Shown here in pieces: positions 9,481 to 19,407 of a stretch of DNA of 44,107 nt. The stretch is from a virus. The notes under the pieces were generated by a model that was not told the DNA's origin, did no database searches, and was given only the letters and a program-made list of their open reading frames with translations. The translations under genes and the position numbers were made by a program. Position 1 is the first letter of the stretch. Every line of letters starts with the position of its first letter. The DNA lies in the IMG/VR virus record IMGVR_UViG_3300009059_000024, positions 1-44,107 of that record, one strand, 5' to 3'.

Positions 9481-11712
9481 TTAATTGATTACAGGTTGTG
9501 GGGCGGAGGGTACACCAGGTTCTACATTACTTGGAAGTCCGCCTTGTTCTTCAAGTGTATCACTAAGTTGGTTGAAGCCAACAGCCGCAGAAATATCAGG
9601 GGCTGATTCGCCTTCTTTACGTGGGGCAGTCAGTGCCTTAGTAATCTGAAGGTCTTGGTTACCCTTGGCTTGGCCTTTTTGTTTTTCCATTTCACGGGCA
9701 TGTTTAGTGCCTGTTTCCTGTTCAACGTAATCCAAATCTTTGATGTCTTTTTCAGCCAAAGTAAGTTTGGCTTTTGCATCGTTGACCATGATTTCAGAAC
9801 GTAGTTTCTCGTTCTCAAGCTCAGCTTTTTCAATGGCCAATTCTTGCAGACGAATCTGCTCTGGGCTTGGTTTAGGTGCCCAACGACGAAGCTTCTCAGC
9901 CAACTCAGGCATACGCTTCAAGTCAGCAATCTCAGCCAGAATCATCATCACAACACTTGGGTCATGGTTCGGGCCGATTGTCTGAAGCATGAATGCCAAG
10001 TCTTTTGCTTTGGCGTCATCAACTTCAGCAGTTGAGATATCGGTCTCAAGATCGAAGTTACCGATCAGGTCTTCCCGTTTTACCTCAATGAACTCTTTGT
10101 TCGTAATGCGGATGATTTCAACTTCAGACAGGAACACGCCGTTCATGGCGATGATCTTGTTACCAATCTCCGTCATGCCTTTTGCAAGACGACGCAGAAT
10201 AGCCATTTCACGTTTAGATGCGGCATCCAGAACACCCCGGATACCTGCCGCCACATCCCCATAAGCTTCCCCGCTGATGCCACCACCAAAGGATTTAACC
10301 CCGGTGAGTGCTTCTGCTTCTTGGTTCTGAAGGTTCAACATCAACAGTCCAGACTGAGGCAGCTCAGGGTACTTGTGCTCAATGACGCCCTGCTGTGGAT
10401 GCACGTTAGGGTTGAACTCGTAGTCTTCGCCATTCTCATAACGACGACGGTTCAAGGCATCCAGCATGCCTTTGGCAATGCCTTGTTGGCTATTTGCCGA
10501 ACGACCAAGAAGGTCAATCATCCCACGGGTAACAGCACCCAGAATTTTCTGGTTGTCTTCCAGCAATTCTGCGTCAGGCTCACCGTAAAGATTCCGCTTA
10601 ACCGGGAGGTATGGAACCAACACGAAAGGAAGTTTGCCGTCCGGGAACGGGTTTTCTTCCATACGAATTGGCACATCACCAATCCAAGTAGCAACGATTG
10701 GGGTCAGAGTGCCGTCACCGTTGATATCCTGAAAACCCCAGTATTCGTAAGCCACAACCTTTTTCCGAAGGGAGTCGCTGAACTGGTAGCTATCTGGTGT
10801 GCTTGTGGAGTGGTCAGGCTGAGCCAATGGGGCATTGCCTTCCCAGTTCACTGCATCCAGGTTTTTGTAACGCTCAGGTTCCTTGAGCAATTCAGCTTTG
10901 TTTGTCTCAAAGGACACGATCACAAACAGAGCTTTACTCAGATCACCGTTACAGGACGGGTCGATGATTACGTTCTGTGGGTCCAGCAGATCGACAACTG
11001 GTTGGTTGATCAAGACTTTTTCAGTCTGGACTTCTTCTTCACCAACCTGAACGGCATAAGTTACTTGCTCAGTTTCCAGGTAAAGATCAATCGCAGCTTT
11101 CACTTCCTTGGGAACAACTTCCTCGTATTCACGAGGATTCTGCCCACGCAGGTCCATGGCAGCTTGGAAGACTTCAATCTGGCTTTCGTCTTGGATCGGC
11201 AGGAACTCGTATGTCGGTGCCATTTCCGTGATTGGAACGGTCACCCGTTTCCAGCCAACACGAGTGATCGAAGTACCTTCGTCAACAGTGGCACGAACAA
11301 AGTTATCGACAAACTGCACCCGGTTCATCTTCGTGCGGAATTGCCAGTTCAAAACCAACTCATTCTGTACAGAAGCAGGACCGTCTTCAAAGGTAACCGG
11401 AGACACTTTGAAGAGTTTGTTGGTTCCCAAGAATGGTTCTGTCAGTGCTGCATAACGCCACTCAGCCTGACGACGAATGAGTTTGGGCTGAACACTGGAA
11501 CGACCGCTCGCCTTCTTTGGTTTGGCAGAGCCACGCACAGCCATGAGATCAGACCAACGTGTGATGTTGGACATCTGGCTTTGGTGAGCTGGACGTGCGT
11601 TTTCCAAATCCTGTTTGAGAGAGCGAATATCCGGCTCGATCTCCCAATCAGTCAAACGCGAAATGCCACGAGCATCCGGCTGGTTCTTGTCTTGTTCCAT
11701 GTCAGGTCTCAT
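9481..11712 (-). CDS. Portal protein (N4 gp59-like)
   Basis: 743 aa, close to N4 gp59 (about 760). The portal forms the dodecameric channel at the capsid vertex through which DNA is packaged and ejected. The sequence has the layout of large podovirus portals: basic N-terminus, beta-rich wing, a conserved [17 protein letters not shown]-like stretch near 350, a glycine-rich segment ([11 protein letters not shown], ~480) and a long helical crown/barrel at the C-terminus with KAxLxxAEKD-type helices. The start could be ATG 11712, overlapping the Rz stop as ATGA, or ATG 11700. Confidence 0.85.
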   Translation of the reverse strand: MRPDMEQDKNQPDARGISRLTDWEIEPDIRSLKQDLENARPAHQSQMSNITRWSDLMAVRGSAKPKKASGRSSVQPKLIRRQAEWRYAALTEPFLGTNKLFKVSPVTFEDGPASVQNELVLNWQFRTKMNRVQFVDNFVRATVDEGTSITRVGWKRVTVPITEMAPTYEFLPIQDESQIEVFQAAMDLRGQNPREYEEVVPKEVKAAIDLYLETEQVTYAVQVGEEEVQTEKVLINQPVVDLLDPQNVIIDPSCNGDLSKALFVIVSFETNKAELLKEPERYKNLDAVNWEGNAPLAQPDHSTSTPDSYQFSDSLRKKVVAYEYWGFQDINGDGTLTPIVATWIGDVPIRMEENPFPDGKLPFVLVPYLPVKRNLYGEPDAELLEDNQKILGAVTRGMIDLLGRSANSQQGIAKGMLDALNRRRYENGEDYEFNPNVHPQQGVIEHKYPELPQSGLLMLNLQNQEAEALTGVKSFGGGISGEAYGDVAAGIRGVLDAASKREMAILRRLAKGMTEIGNKIIAMNGVFLSEVEIIRITNKEFIEVKREDLIGNFDLETDISTAEVDDAKAKDLAFMLQTIGPNHDPSVVMMILAEIADLKRMPELAEKLRRWAPKPSPEQIRLQELAIEKAELENEKLRSEIMVNDAKAKLTLAEKDIKDLDYVEQETGTKHAREMEKQKGQAKGNQDLQITKALTAPRKEGESAPDISAAVGFNQLSDTLEEQGGLPSNVEPGVPSAPQPVIN

Positions 11713-12218
11713 TCATTAAGTAATTTACGGTCAGCAAGTAGTTGGTTACCCAACTCAATCAATTGCCGTTCACGGAGTCTAAGAGTGTCCCGGAGTTCTG
11801 CAACCAGTGATCGGCCTTCTTCAAGAGATTGGTCGAGTCGGGCTGCATGGCTTGCAAGGTTGTCTCGCTCAGCTTCGGTGCCTTGGGCTTGACGTTTGTA
11901 GGCAGATTCTCTACCGGCGCTGAGCAACAACCGCTTAGCAAAACCAGCCCGCTGCTCAGAAAGAGCAAGGTCATAATCGTTTTTCGCTTTAGCAAGCTCA
12001 TCGTTAATCCTTGTAGTCGTTTCAATGTGAACCAATTGGTCTTTGGCAATTTGGTCTTTCAGCTTATCAATCTGCTCTTTATGGGCAATTTTTTCTTTGT
12101 CCCATTCTCGCTGAATCTCTGCTTTTCCAGAGGAGATACCTTCAGAGTACACCCCATAGAAGATTGCCGAGACAAGAGCAACAAAAGCCAGTGCAATTAC
12201 CCAATTGACTATTTTCAC
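11709..12218 (-). CDS. Inner-membrane spanin (Rz-like)
   Basis: 169 aa. A single N-terminal transmembrane helix (residues ~5-25) is followed by a long periplasmic coiled coil rich in Glu, Lys, Gln and Leu, the classical i-spanin layout. It would pair with the outer-membrane lipoprotein encoded inside the same DNA (see nested gene) to fuse the inner and outer membranes in the last lysis step. It follows the endolysin gene with a 4-base overlap and precedes the portal gene with a 4-base overlap. Confidence 0.85.
   Translation of the reverse strand: MKIVNWVIALAFVALVSAIFYGVYSEGISSGKAEIQREWDKEKIAHKEQIDKLKDQIAKDQLVHIETTTRINDELAKAKNDYDLALSEQRAGFAKRLLLSAGRESAYKRQAQGTEAERDNLASHAARLDQSLEEGRSLVAELRDTLRLRERQLIELGNQLLADRKLLNE
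11759..12001 (-). CDS. Outer-membrane spanin lipoprotein (Rz1-like), nested inside Rz
   Basis: 80 aa in a different frame entirely within the Rz gene. The lipoprotein signal is clear: basic start, hydrophobic core, then lipobox LLSG-C with the modified Cys at residue 25. The mature part is short and Pro/Lys-rich, as in Rz1 proteins. The start at 12001 is preferred because AAGGA sits 7 bases upstream, while the next upstream in-frame ATG (12049) would bury the signal peptide behind 16 extra residues. Nested Rz/Rz1 pairs are known from lambda. Confidence 0.85.
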   Translation of the reverse strand: MSLLKRKTIMTLLFLSSGLVLLSGCCSAPVENLPTNVKPKAPKLSETTLQAMQPDSTNLLKKADHWLQNSGTLLDSVNGN

Positions 12219-12823
12219 TTAACTTCGTCCTTGCAGTGGGACAGGGGTATGTTGCCAATTCGATTGTCCACCCAACCTGGAGTGAATCCTGATAGGTGAC
12301 TCAAGCTCATGTAGTGCACTGCCTGCTGGGCATCCATGAGTTTTAAAACCAACTCACAGGCACGAACTTTACCCCGAACTTTTTGTAGACCTTTATAGGA
12401 GGTAATCGTACCAGGTCCGACTTTTCCATCAACAACAATCGTTGGGTAATCCTTACCCCCTCGATTGAGTGCGTTCAACGCTGTCTGGAACCAACGAGAA
12501 GAACGCCCTGTGCCAGCATTCACACCGGCATCTACTAATTTGTGACCAACAGCAGGGGACACCTCAATCACTTCTATGTACTTGGGTCGCTCAATATAAT
12601 CCGCGACATAGATGGTCTTTGCTTGCTCAAGCGTCAGATCCCGCATTGGCCCGGTGTATCCATTGGCTTTGGCAGTTGCAACTGTGATGCCGTGGTTTGT
12701 TTCGCCACCGGGGTCTTTTGGATTATTGACGTAACCCCCTTCCATAGCAAAAACGGCAGACAGGACTACCCCAATTGCCGACACCATGCCTGCTCGTTCT
12801 TTCCAACTACTCGTCATTTTCAT
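12215..12823 (-). CDS. SAR endolysin, N-acetylmuramidase (N4 gp61-like)
   Basis: 202 aa. Residues ~27-110 match the GH108 muramidase domain: the EGGYVNNPKDPGGETNHGIT motif (catalytic Glu at 28) is diagnostic. The C-terminal ~80 residues (KVGPGTI..., DAQQAVHY) match the peptidoglycan-binding domain normally paired with it. Residues ~11-26 form a weakly hydrophobic Ala/Gly/Ser-rich N-terminal helix, a signal-anchor-release (SAR) type export signal as known for N4 gp61. Enzyme release from the membrane would follow collapse of membrane potential by the holin candidate just upstream. Confidence 0.88.
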   Translation of the reverse strand: MKMTSSWKERAGMVSAIGVVLSAVFAMEGGYVNNPKDPGGETNHGITVATAKANGYTGPMRDLTLEQAKTIYVADYIERPKYIEVIEVSPAVGHKLVDAGVNAGTGRSSRWFQTALNALNRGGKDYPTIVVDGKVGPGTITSYKGLQKVRGKVRACELVLKLMDAQQAVHYMSLSHLSGFTPGWVDNRIGNIPLSHCKDEVK

Positions 12824-13049
12824 CGGCCCCTTTGAGCTTCAGTATTCTCCCAAAAATACCAAGAACAAACAGCGATAGAGCAATGTGTTGTGAGTTAGGG
12901 ATGTTCGCCTGCAATTCAGATGGTATGGCCAGCCATGTTTGATTGACGATCTCCCACAGAACCATCAACACAGCACCCACTGTACTGATTTGAATCGAAG
13001 CAAATTTCCAGGCTTTCTTCCAATCAGGCACCAACTCCAATTTTTTCAT
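12807..13049 (-). CDS. Holin or pinholin candidate
   Basis: 80 aa. Two hydrophobic helices (about residues 19-40 and 55-70) are separated by a polar loop, with charged ends (DWKKAWK at the N side, KGADENDE at the C-terminus). Size, two-helix topology and position directly before a SAR endolysin fit a holin/pinholin that depolarises the membrane. The end overlaps the endolysin start by 17 bases. No sequence family was identified with certainty. Confidence 0.65.
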   Translation of the reverse strand: MKKLELVPDWKKAWKFASIQISTVGAVLMVLWEIVNQTWLAIPSELQANIPNSQHIALSLFVLGIFGRILKLKGADENDE

Positions 13050-13375
13050 TTGAAAAAGGCTCCGATCTCAGCCCGGAGACCAAACAGAAAACCAATAATT
13101 CCTGCCCCAATAGTCCAAGCCCATTTACCCATCAGACCAGCCCCAACAACCTTGTGTTTGATTGTGATGAACTCATCAATCGTAGGTGTCGCTCTCGCCA
13201 GAGAAGACTCCACATTCTCAACACGACTACCAATAGCGTTCAGTGAATGGCTTATAGAATCGATCCTTTCACGACTCTGACGATGCTCAAGTCTGTCCTC
13301 TTCCATGCGAAAGAGAATGGTCTTCATCCGTTCTTCTTGGCGGGCCATCTGAATTTCTACAGACTCGTTGCTCAT
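13046..13375 (-). CDS. Membrane-anchored coiled-coil protein in the lysis cassette
   Basis: 109 aa from ATG 13375, chosen because AAGGG lies upstream; a GTG at 13429 would add 18 residues. Residues 1-60 are a charged heptad-type coiled coil (ESVEIQMARQEERMKTI...), and residues ~75-105 hold one or two hydrophobic helices with glycines. This resembles the XhlA-type haemolysin/holin-accessory architecture. It overlaps the holin candidate by 4 bases, so a role in lysis timing or holin regulation is inferred from context. Confidence 0.6.
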   Translation of the reverse strand: MSNESVEIQMARQEERMKTILFRMEEDRLEHRQSRERIDSISHSLNAIGSRVENVESSLARATPTIDEFITIKHKVVGAGLMGKWAWTIGAGIIGFLFGLRAEIGAFFK

Positions 13376-13445
13376 AATGGTCAGACCCTTTCTTGAATAG
13401 TTGGGTGGAATCTTACCGACTCCACCCACTATTTTCTAATTGGAA

Positions 13446-14876
13446 TTACTCGATTGGTTCTGGTGAGAGGAGTTCTCTGTGTTGCAAACACAAAGCCAAA
13501 GCCTCAAGCACTTCCCCTTGCTCAAAACCATAAACCTCAAACCCATCTGGATTTTTAGTAAAGGCACCGTGCATGTCGGTGTCCTCAACAACTTGAAGTG
13601 GAACCAACGAAGTGACCAGACGGTGGATCACATAACGGGCTTTCACCAAGTCGTAGCCAGCCACTGCACAGAAGACTGCACCCTTCAAAGCAAGCCCAAT
13701 GTCGTGAGCAGAGGGTGTTGTGTACTTCGGATCAAGGTAGCTGTCTTTTGGGAAAGGTGTGCCTTGTGTCCAGCCTGGTGGACGCCAGTCATTAGGAACA
13801 CCTGGTGAGTCTGGATTCTCCACCATCCACCCATGCAACCAGTCAAAAAACCGAGTATTGACGGCAACAATTTTAGCCATCAACTCCGGTGGGATTACGT
13901 TGTTGGTTAGTGTTGCCTCATACCAGGTGCGCCCCATCGAGTCGAATGCACGGTACTGCCAACCATCCCATGCTGGGTTACCGTCCGGACCATCCCAAAC
14001 CCAAGTGTCGATCTCCCCGTTTTGCTCACAATCCCACAGAGCTTGCAGGTAAATGTGCATCCATGGTCCAAAAATCTCATCAGGACTTCGGGCACGAAAT
14101 TGCTCTTGCGCCTCCAACATGAAATCAATCATGCCTTCCAGTTTCTCCATGTCATTGGCATGAATCCATGGGGTACCGCCCTGGTAACCAGCAACAATGG
14201 GACCACGGTACGGGAGCACAGAAAGACGATTACGAGGGCCATTCAGTTGGAGACCAAACGGTAAAGCACCAATGTAGCGGACAGGTTTCCGTGTCGCATT
14301 AGTAACTTCTACTGTCCCAATTTTCCAAGTATGGGCTGTCGGGTTTTTATCGGTCAGAATCACTTTACGCAGTGAACCAGCAGAAGCAGTAACGGGAGTT
14401 CGTCCAGCTAAATAGGCAATGCTCAGTGTCTGTTCTTGGTCGTTTTCATCACCGTGAACACCTTCGGCTCCATTGAACTGGAAGGCCAGAATTGCCCCGG
14501 AAGCAGGTGCCGTTGGTGGAGTGCCAACGTTTTCTTGGACCGTGTGTAGACTAAACTGGACCCAAGACCACCCACGCTCTTTCACCTGGTTCTGTTGCGG
14601 ACACGGTGCTGCCCACAACCAACCATCTGAGTCTTTGACAACAAACAGCATATCCGAGGTACTTGTGTACATCAGCTTAGGCGGTTTGGTGATGTTGAAT
14701 GCTGGGTTGATTTGATCGTAAGTGATACCAAATCCGGCTTGAGCATTCGGAATAGTGAAACTCTGACACAACAACTGTCCACCAATGGCAGTTGCCTTAT
14801 AACCCACGGTGATGTCTACCCCGTCATTGAAGTCGAAGTAGGTATTACCGGGCAACCAAACGTTGTAGTTGGCCAT
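13446..14876 (-). CDS. Tail or appendage structural protein
   Basis: 476 aa, rich in Trp, Pro and Gly. No catalytic motif was recognised. The N-terminal ~200 residues look beta-rich; the C-terminal half is helical with many Trp and ends in a segment VLEALALCLQHREL. It lies between lysis genes and the SGNH-containing spike in the region where N4 encodes sheath and appendage proteins (gp64-gp66 area), so a tail role is likely. Start ATG at 14876 has AGGATAA upstream. A 10-bp hairpin at 14896-14918 precedes it. Confidence 0.6.
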   Translation of the reverse strand: MANYNVWLPGNTYFDFNDGVDITVGYKATAIGGQLLCQSFTIPNAQAGFGITYDQINPAFNITKPPKLMYTSTSDMLFVVKDSDGWLWAAPCPQQNQVKERGWSWVQFSLHTVQENVGTPPTAPASGAILAFQFNGAEGVHGDENDQEQTLSIAYLAGRTPVTASAGSLRKVILTDKNPTAHTWKIGTVEVTNATRKPVRYIGALPFGLQLNGPRNRLSVLPYRGPIVAGYQGGTPWIHANDMEKLEGMIDFMLEAQEQFRARSPDEIFGPWMHIYLQALWDCEQNGEIDTWVWDGPDGNPAWDGWQYRAFDSMGRTWYEATLTNNVIPPELMAKIVAVNTRFFDWLHGWMVENPDSPGVPNDWRPPGWTQGTPFPKDSYLDPKYTTPSAHDIGLALKGAVFCAVAGYDLVKARYVIHRLVTSLVPLQVVEDTDMHGAFTKNPDGFEVYGFEQGEVLEALALCLQHRELLSPEPIE

Positions 14877-14895
14877 GTGTTTATCCTGATAAGTT

Positions 14896-14918
14896 GAGGG
14901 GGCATCTAATGCCCCCTC
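14896..14918 (-). other. 10-bp perfect hairpin between two tail genes
   Basis: GAGGGGGCAT pairs perfectly with ATGCCCCCTC around a 3-base loop. On the minus strand it is not followed by T residues, so it is not a standard intrinsic terminator; it may protect or process the mRNA, or set relative expression of the two tail genes. Confidence 0.6.
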
Positions 14919-14924
14919 TCTGTT

Positions 14925-17900
14925 TTACAGTGGCAGAGCGCTCGTAACCTTACGCAGACTGTTGTTCTTCAAAATGATACTCCCCACAACACCAGAGGTG
15001 GAGCAATCAAACGAGAACTGAAACTTGAAGTCAGCATACCGAATGGTTTCACCAGATTGGTAGGGTGGAACAGTAATGGCCGGTGCTCTCATATGGATGG
15101 TGCGATTGCCTACAGGCAAACGGATTTTGTCCATATCAGATGGTGGCCAGAAGAACAGATGGTTACCAAAACTCTGTCGAACAGAGCCAAAGGTTTGGGC
15201 TGGTATGTTGGCAAAAGTTGACAGTGCCAAGTTGCACGACAGCATTTGCCCAACCAGATTCACCATCTTAATGTCGGCTTCAGCTAGTAAAGTGTTGCCA
15301 GCAGAGAAGACCGTGTTAGCCCGTGGATCACCTTGGTCAGGCGAGTTCCAGCCCCAGTTATCCCAAGGTCCATGTTGGTCTCGTGGTACAGAGGTCACCA
15401 CCACAAACGACTCGTTTTTGTTACCAGTGGCTGGGATATTGAGGTCAATTTTAATTGCCGGAACGCCCTCATCCGTCACAATAGAAACAGAAACAGTACC
15501 TGGGGCAAAGGTAGCATCGCCCATGTACTCAAGCACTTTGGGGTATTCACCAGCAAGGTCACCCCACGTGTAGTTCATGAAGTTTGAGTAGTTGCCTCCA
15601 ACACCAATCCCCATAACTTGGTTTTCGTCGTTGGTGGATTTCCACAGGTTCCAACAGTCCGGCAACACACCATGCTGATAACCAGCATGGTTACCTCCAG
15701 ATAACAACGCATTACCCAGTCCAGTTGCCCAACCAATAGAACTCAGGTTGAACGAAACAGGAATAGTGGCTGTGGCTTTATAAGCCGTAAAAGACAAACT
15801 GCTGTTTGGAATGATGTTTGGTCCAAGAGTCAAAGAACCAAGTTGAGTACGGCTAGGGCGGGCTGGAACTCCTGCCTCGACCATAACTTCAGCCAGTTTT
15901 CTGCCCATCACGTATGCCCCAATTGGTCCGGGGTGCAGACCGTCATGACAAGCAACATGTCCTGGAAACTCAGGGCTGTAATTACCCAAAGTGTAAGTGC
16001 CCAGTGGATTTACGTCATCCGACACCATGCCAAAAGGGTCAATCCCATTCGGACCAAGAAGGTCTTCTGTTGCATCCACAAGCCAGATATTCGGGTGTGT
16101 ACCTGATGCTACCCACGAACGCAGACCTTCGTTGACGTCTTCAAGACGTGCCCGAATAGTGTCCATTTCGCTGATGCTATAGCCCTTCAGCAAATCCCGA
16201 GTACGTGGGCAGATCGCCATGAGAAATACCCATTTGCCTCTGCTCGCTAAGTCAGTAGCAGCCCGTTTGATGTTGAACAAAACTTCAGGAGCAGGAATGT
16301 TCCCCGAAAGGTCGTTAGTACCCCCCATCATGACAACAACATCAAAACGACTGATGTTGTTCAAGGCAGCGTACATTGGGCCTTGCCAAAGCACACCATC
16401 GCCCAGTGTGTCATCACTTTCCTCCCACCAATTGACAACCCGTGTACCTGCAATTGCAAAGTTCAAACCATGCTTTTGTCCCTGAACGTCTGTGGTAATG
16501 CCTGGTTCAAAGGACAAACGACCATCCAAGATATGGTCTGCATGTGTCCAGTAACCACACACACCAGATCCCCAGTTTTCATACATACCAGTGTTCCCTT
16601 TAGGGGGAATGTATGCGGTGTTGTAGTGTGTGATTGAGTCACCAACCATGGCCAGGCGACGGCCTGGAAAAGGTACAGCAGCATATTCTGGAAGAGTGCT
16701 ACCGTCGTCTTCCCAATCACCAGATTGAGTGCCATCTGCATCGCCTGGGCTTTGCTGAAACTGATAGAACTGACCAACACCCACATTCTGCGGAACACTG
16801 TCAGGACCAATCAGTAAAATCGTTTCGTATACCTGCTCATCCTCACCACTAATAGCCATAGACACTGTTTGGTTAATGGTGGACTTCATGTCCACAGCAA
16901 ACTGTGAATTGGCTGTGTAGTCGATATAGACAGGGTTGTTTTCAAAAGCAACACCGTAGCGAATAGGCAATCCACTACCTACTTCAGCAGACTCATTCTG
17001 CATAGTGAACGCAACATACCCATCTTGAGAACGTTCAGCCACATAGCGTGAAGTAGGGGGCACCGCATTCCAATTGGTGGCCGGATCGTCGATGTCATCA
17101 CGACCATAGGCATAGCCATAGGTCAATGGGAAATTATTGTAAGGCCCGTCTGCTCCTGCCTGGAAAATGCGAGTGTTGTTCGACTCTTGATCACAGGTTT
17201 GAATCCAGACTTCCATCATGCGATCAAAAGCATTCCGCCAATCAGGGTTGTTTGGCTCCATCTCCATACCCAAGGAGAAAGCATCAAGGAACCAGTGAAT
17301 AGCATCAGCCGCCGTGGACACCTCGTTATCTGCCAGCTTACGCCACATTGGCCAAGCCTCGTACAGATCACCGTAAGGCACCATCACGTCTACAACAGTG
17401 GTGCAGTAGTTCACACCACAGACGGTATTCGCGTTTGTAGTGAGGACAATTTTACCTGGAGCACCGTCGTTATGTTGGCCAGCTGGAATAGCAGGTTGAC
17501 CAAAGGAACCACCTTTCTGGGTGCCAAAGATCTTGTTGCCACCGGCGTCGATGTAATACTCGACATCGTACTGAACCCCAGTTTCCAAATCAGAAAACAC
17601 GTTCAACCAAACAAACGTAGATTCCGGGCTGACCACCTGATAAACAATGTCAGGTGCGGGGTTCAGTTGACCAACTCCAGCCGTGAAGGTCACAGAAGAT
17701 TGGGTGTCACGACCGTAGATATAGCCACTGAGTGCCAAGTCTCCAGAAGACTGCAATGGGCCACGGACATTGAAAGCTGCCCCACCATTACAAATCCATG
17801 AGTGATGCCAGCCTTGACCAGTTTCATCTGTGGGACGTTCCCCACGGAAAAAGAACTGGCAAGCAGCATCAAAAAGAAAGTGGCAGAAGTCTGCTTTAGC

Positions 17901-18068
17901 ACTGTCACCTGTGGCAATGGCAGCACGAGCCATACCACGAAGCATCAACGAGACACCTTCAGAAGACGCAGTGCCCAAAGGGGTGTAACCCCCAAGAGCA
18001 CCTTGGTCCGGCATCATGTTGTTCAGTACCAAGCCTTGCTCTGTAATTAGAGGAGGCAAAGTAGCCAT
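14925..18068 (-). CDS. Tail spike with SGNH esterase/deacetylase domain
   Basis: 1047 aa. Residues 1-465 are a Trp/Asp-rich structural region, probably virion attachment. Residues ~468-730 form an SGNH/GDSL hydrolase: block I VGDSIT (Ser478), block III GGTND (582-586), and block V DGLHP with Asp709 and His712 of the catalytic triad. The rest (~740-1047) looks like beta-sandwich, carbohydrate-binding type. The N4-like phage G7C carries a comparable tailspike that removes acetyl groups from surface polysaccharide, so the same role is inferred. Start ATG at 18068. A second SGNH domain occurs in the protein ending 1.3 kb upstream in this operon. Confidence 0.8.
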   Translation of the reverse strand: MATLPPLITEQGLVLNNMMPDQGALGGYTPLGTASSEGVSLMLRGMARAAIATGDSAKADFCHFLFDAACQFFFRGERPTDETGQGWHHSWICNGGAAFNVRGPLQSSGDLALSGYIYGRDTQSSVTFTAGVGQLNPAPDIVYQVVSPESTFVWLNVFSDLETGVQYDVEYYIDAGGNKIFGTQKGGSFGQPAIPAGQHNDGAPGKIVLTTNANTVCGVNYCTTVVDVMVPYGDLYEAWPMWRKLADNEVSTAADAIHWFLDAFSLGMEMEPNNPDWRNAFDRMMEVWIQTCDQESNNTRIFQAGADGPYNNFPLTYGYAYGRDDIDDPATNWNAVPPTSRYVAERSQDGYVAFTMQNESAEVGSGLPIRYGVAFENNPVYIDYTANSQFAVDMKSTINQTVSMAISGEDEQVYETILLIGPDSVPQNVGVGQFYQFQQSPGDADGTQSGDWEDDGSTLPEYAAVPFPGRRLAMVGDSITHYNTAYIPPKGNTGMYENWGSGVCGYWTHADHILDGRLSFEPGITTDVQGQKHGLNFAIAGTRVVNWWEESDDTLGDGVLWQGPMYAALNNISRFDVVVMMGGTNDLSGNIPAPEVLFNIKRAATDLASRGKWVFLMAICPRTRDLLKGYSISEMDTIRARLEDVNEGLRSWVASGTHPNIWLVDATEDLLGPNGIDPFGMVSDDVNPLGTYTLGNYSPEFPGHVACHDGLHPGPIGAYVMGRKLAEVMVEAGVPARPSRTQLGSLTLGPNIIPNSSLSFTAYKATATIPVSFNLSSIGWATGLGNALLSGGNHAGYQHGVLPDCWNLWKSTNDENQVMGIGVGGNYSNFMNYTWGDLAGEYPKVLEYMGDATFAPGTVSVSIVTDEGVPAIKIDLNIPATGNKNESFVVVTSVPRDQHGPWDNWGWNSPDQGDPRANTVFSAGNTLLAEADIKMVNLVGQMLSCNLALSTFANIPAQTFGSVRQSFGNHLFFWPPSDMDKIRLPVGNRTIHMRAPAITVPPYQSGETIRYADFKFQFSFDCSTSGVVGSIILKNNSLRKVTSALPL

Positions 18069-18082
18069 TTGTTATGTTTCCT

Positions 18083-19405
18083 TTAGTTGGTGTGACCCAC
18101 ACAGAGCCAGTAGAAAGTATTGTTGGCCCCGTCCAAGACGTAACGCCAAACGGTGCCTACCGTACCTGCGGACGATACAGGACCGCCCTTGACCGTAATA
18201 GTCCCGTAACCAACTAAACCAGGGTTCCATGTAATCGACGAGGCAGCACCGTCAATAAACACAACTAACTCAGCACCTGGGTTGAAGTAGTCAGGCATCT
18301 TTATGGTCAGTGCCCCACCACCAGTTGTACGCACATAGACGTTCTGCATTCCGGCACCGATATTGTAGGTGCCTCCCGCTTGAGGAGAGGGAATAGCAGT
18401 ATTCGGAAAGAGTGCAGTTGCTAGCGACGTCAGACCACTAAAAGTTTTGTTACCTCCAACACTTTGGTTGGTTGTGAGATCCACCCCACCGCCACCACCA
18501 GCAGCTGGCGTTTGCCAGTTTGTAGCAAAGTCCGTTCCGCTGGTTTTAGTCAGAACTTGTCCTGTAGTGCCACCGGCAGGAACACCTGTACCCGCAGCAC
18601 CAGTTGCACCTTTTAAGGAAGCAACCACAGAACCCCAAGCACCAGCAGTTTTAGGCCCGTAATAGTCGCCATTGGTTCGCAAATAGAAGTCACCATTTAC
18701 GCCTGTGCCACCATCAGGAACACCCGCACCAGTAAACCATTTGGCACCTGCTGCACCTGGACTGCCGGGTGCTCCCTCAGTACCAGGAGTACCCTCCAAA
18801 TCAGCCAAAGCAACGATATTGATCCAAGTAGGATCACCCACCAGCCGCCACTGCACATGCGTGGCACTGGCCTGTATTTCCACAGATTTACCGTCTTCAC
18901 CGGCAGGAGCAACCAACTCAATCCATTTAGTTGGGTCGCTCAAAGGAGCAACTGTTGAGGCGTAGGGCACTGTGCTGTTCAGCACCCACATGGAAACAAC
19001 ACCAAGGCTGCCCATAGAAAAAACATAATCACCAGGATCGTAAGTTGCAGCCGCCCAGTTGCCTTTGTTAGTCAGTCCAGTACCGGATTCCCCTTGCTCA
19101 CCCTGCTCACCTTGGATGCCTTGCTCACCTTTCAGCGAAGCAAGGGAAACCAGATCAATCCAACTTGCGTCACCAACATAACGCCATTGAATGTGAGTGA
19201 CGCCAGCTTGAAGCTCAACTTCACGCCCATCCTCCCCATCAGCACCCGGCGTACCGCCAGAGCTGTTTGCTTGAATCAAAGCAACAAGTGCAGTTTTATT
19301 AGCCCGCACAGTTTGAAATGCTCCACCAACTCCAGGGATGATGCCAATCAACTCCAAGGCATCATCGTAAGTGGAAGCAACCGGGTATGTATTTAGTTTT
19401 GGCAT
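18083..19405 (-). CDS. Collagen-like tail fibre protein
   Basis: 440 aa. Two copies of a module (VEIQ/VELQ ... THxQWR.VGD.(S/T)WI(D/N)(L/I)V.LA.L.G) at about residues 64-93 and 171-200 are each followed by Gly-X-Y collagen-type repeats (GEQGIQGEQGEQGESG; GTPGTEGAPGSPGAAG). A third short Gly-rich stretch and a beta-rich C-terminal knob (~300-440) follow. Collagen repeats in phage fibres form trimeric rods. Start ATG at 19405 lies 3 bases from the stop of the cellulase/esterase gene, so the genes are translationally linked. Confidence 0.75.
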   Translation of the reverse strand: MPKLNTYPVASTYDDALELIGIIPGVGGAFQTVRANKTALVALIQANSSGGTPGADGEDGREVELQAGVTHIQWRYVGDASWIDLVSLASLKGEQGIQGEQGEQGESGTGLTNKGNWAAATYDPGDYVFSMGSLGVVSMWVLNSTVPYASTVAPLSDPTKWIELVAPAGEDGKSVEIQASATHVQWRLVGDPTWINIVALADLEGTPGTEGAPGSPGAAGAKWFTGAGVPDGGTGVNGDFYLRTNGDYYGPKTAGAWGSVVASLKGATGAAGTGVPAGGTTGQVLTKTSGTDFATNWQTPAAGGGGGVDLTTNQSVGGNKTFSGLTSLATALFPNTAIPSPQAGGTYNIGAGMQNVYVRTTGGGALTIKMPDYFNPGAELVVFIDGAASSITWNPGLVGYGTITVKGGPVSSAGTVGTVWRYVLDGANNTFYWLCVGHTN

Positions 19406-19407
19406 GA

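Noticed and set aside
10321-11892. Open frame of 523 codons on the plus strand
   Set aside because: It lies antisense to the portal gene. The portal strand shows coherent family motifs; the opposite frame has no ribosome site or recognisable domain and runs against the transcription direction of the block.
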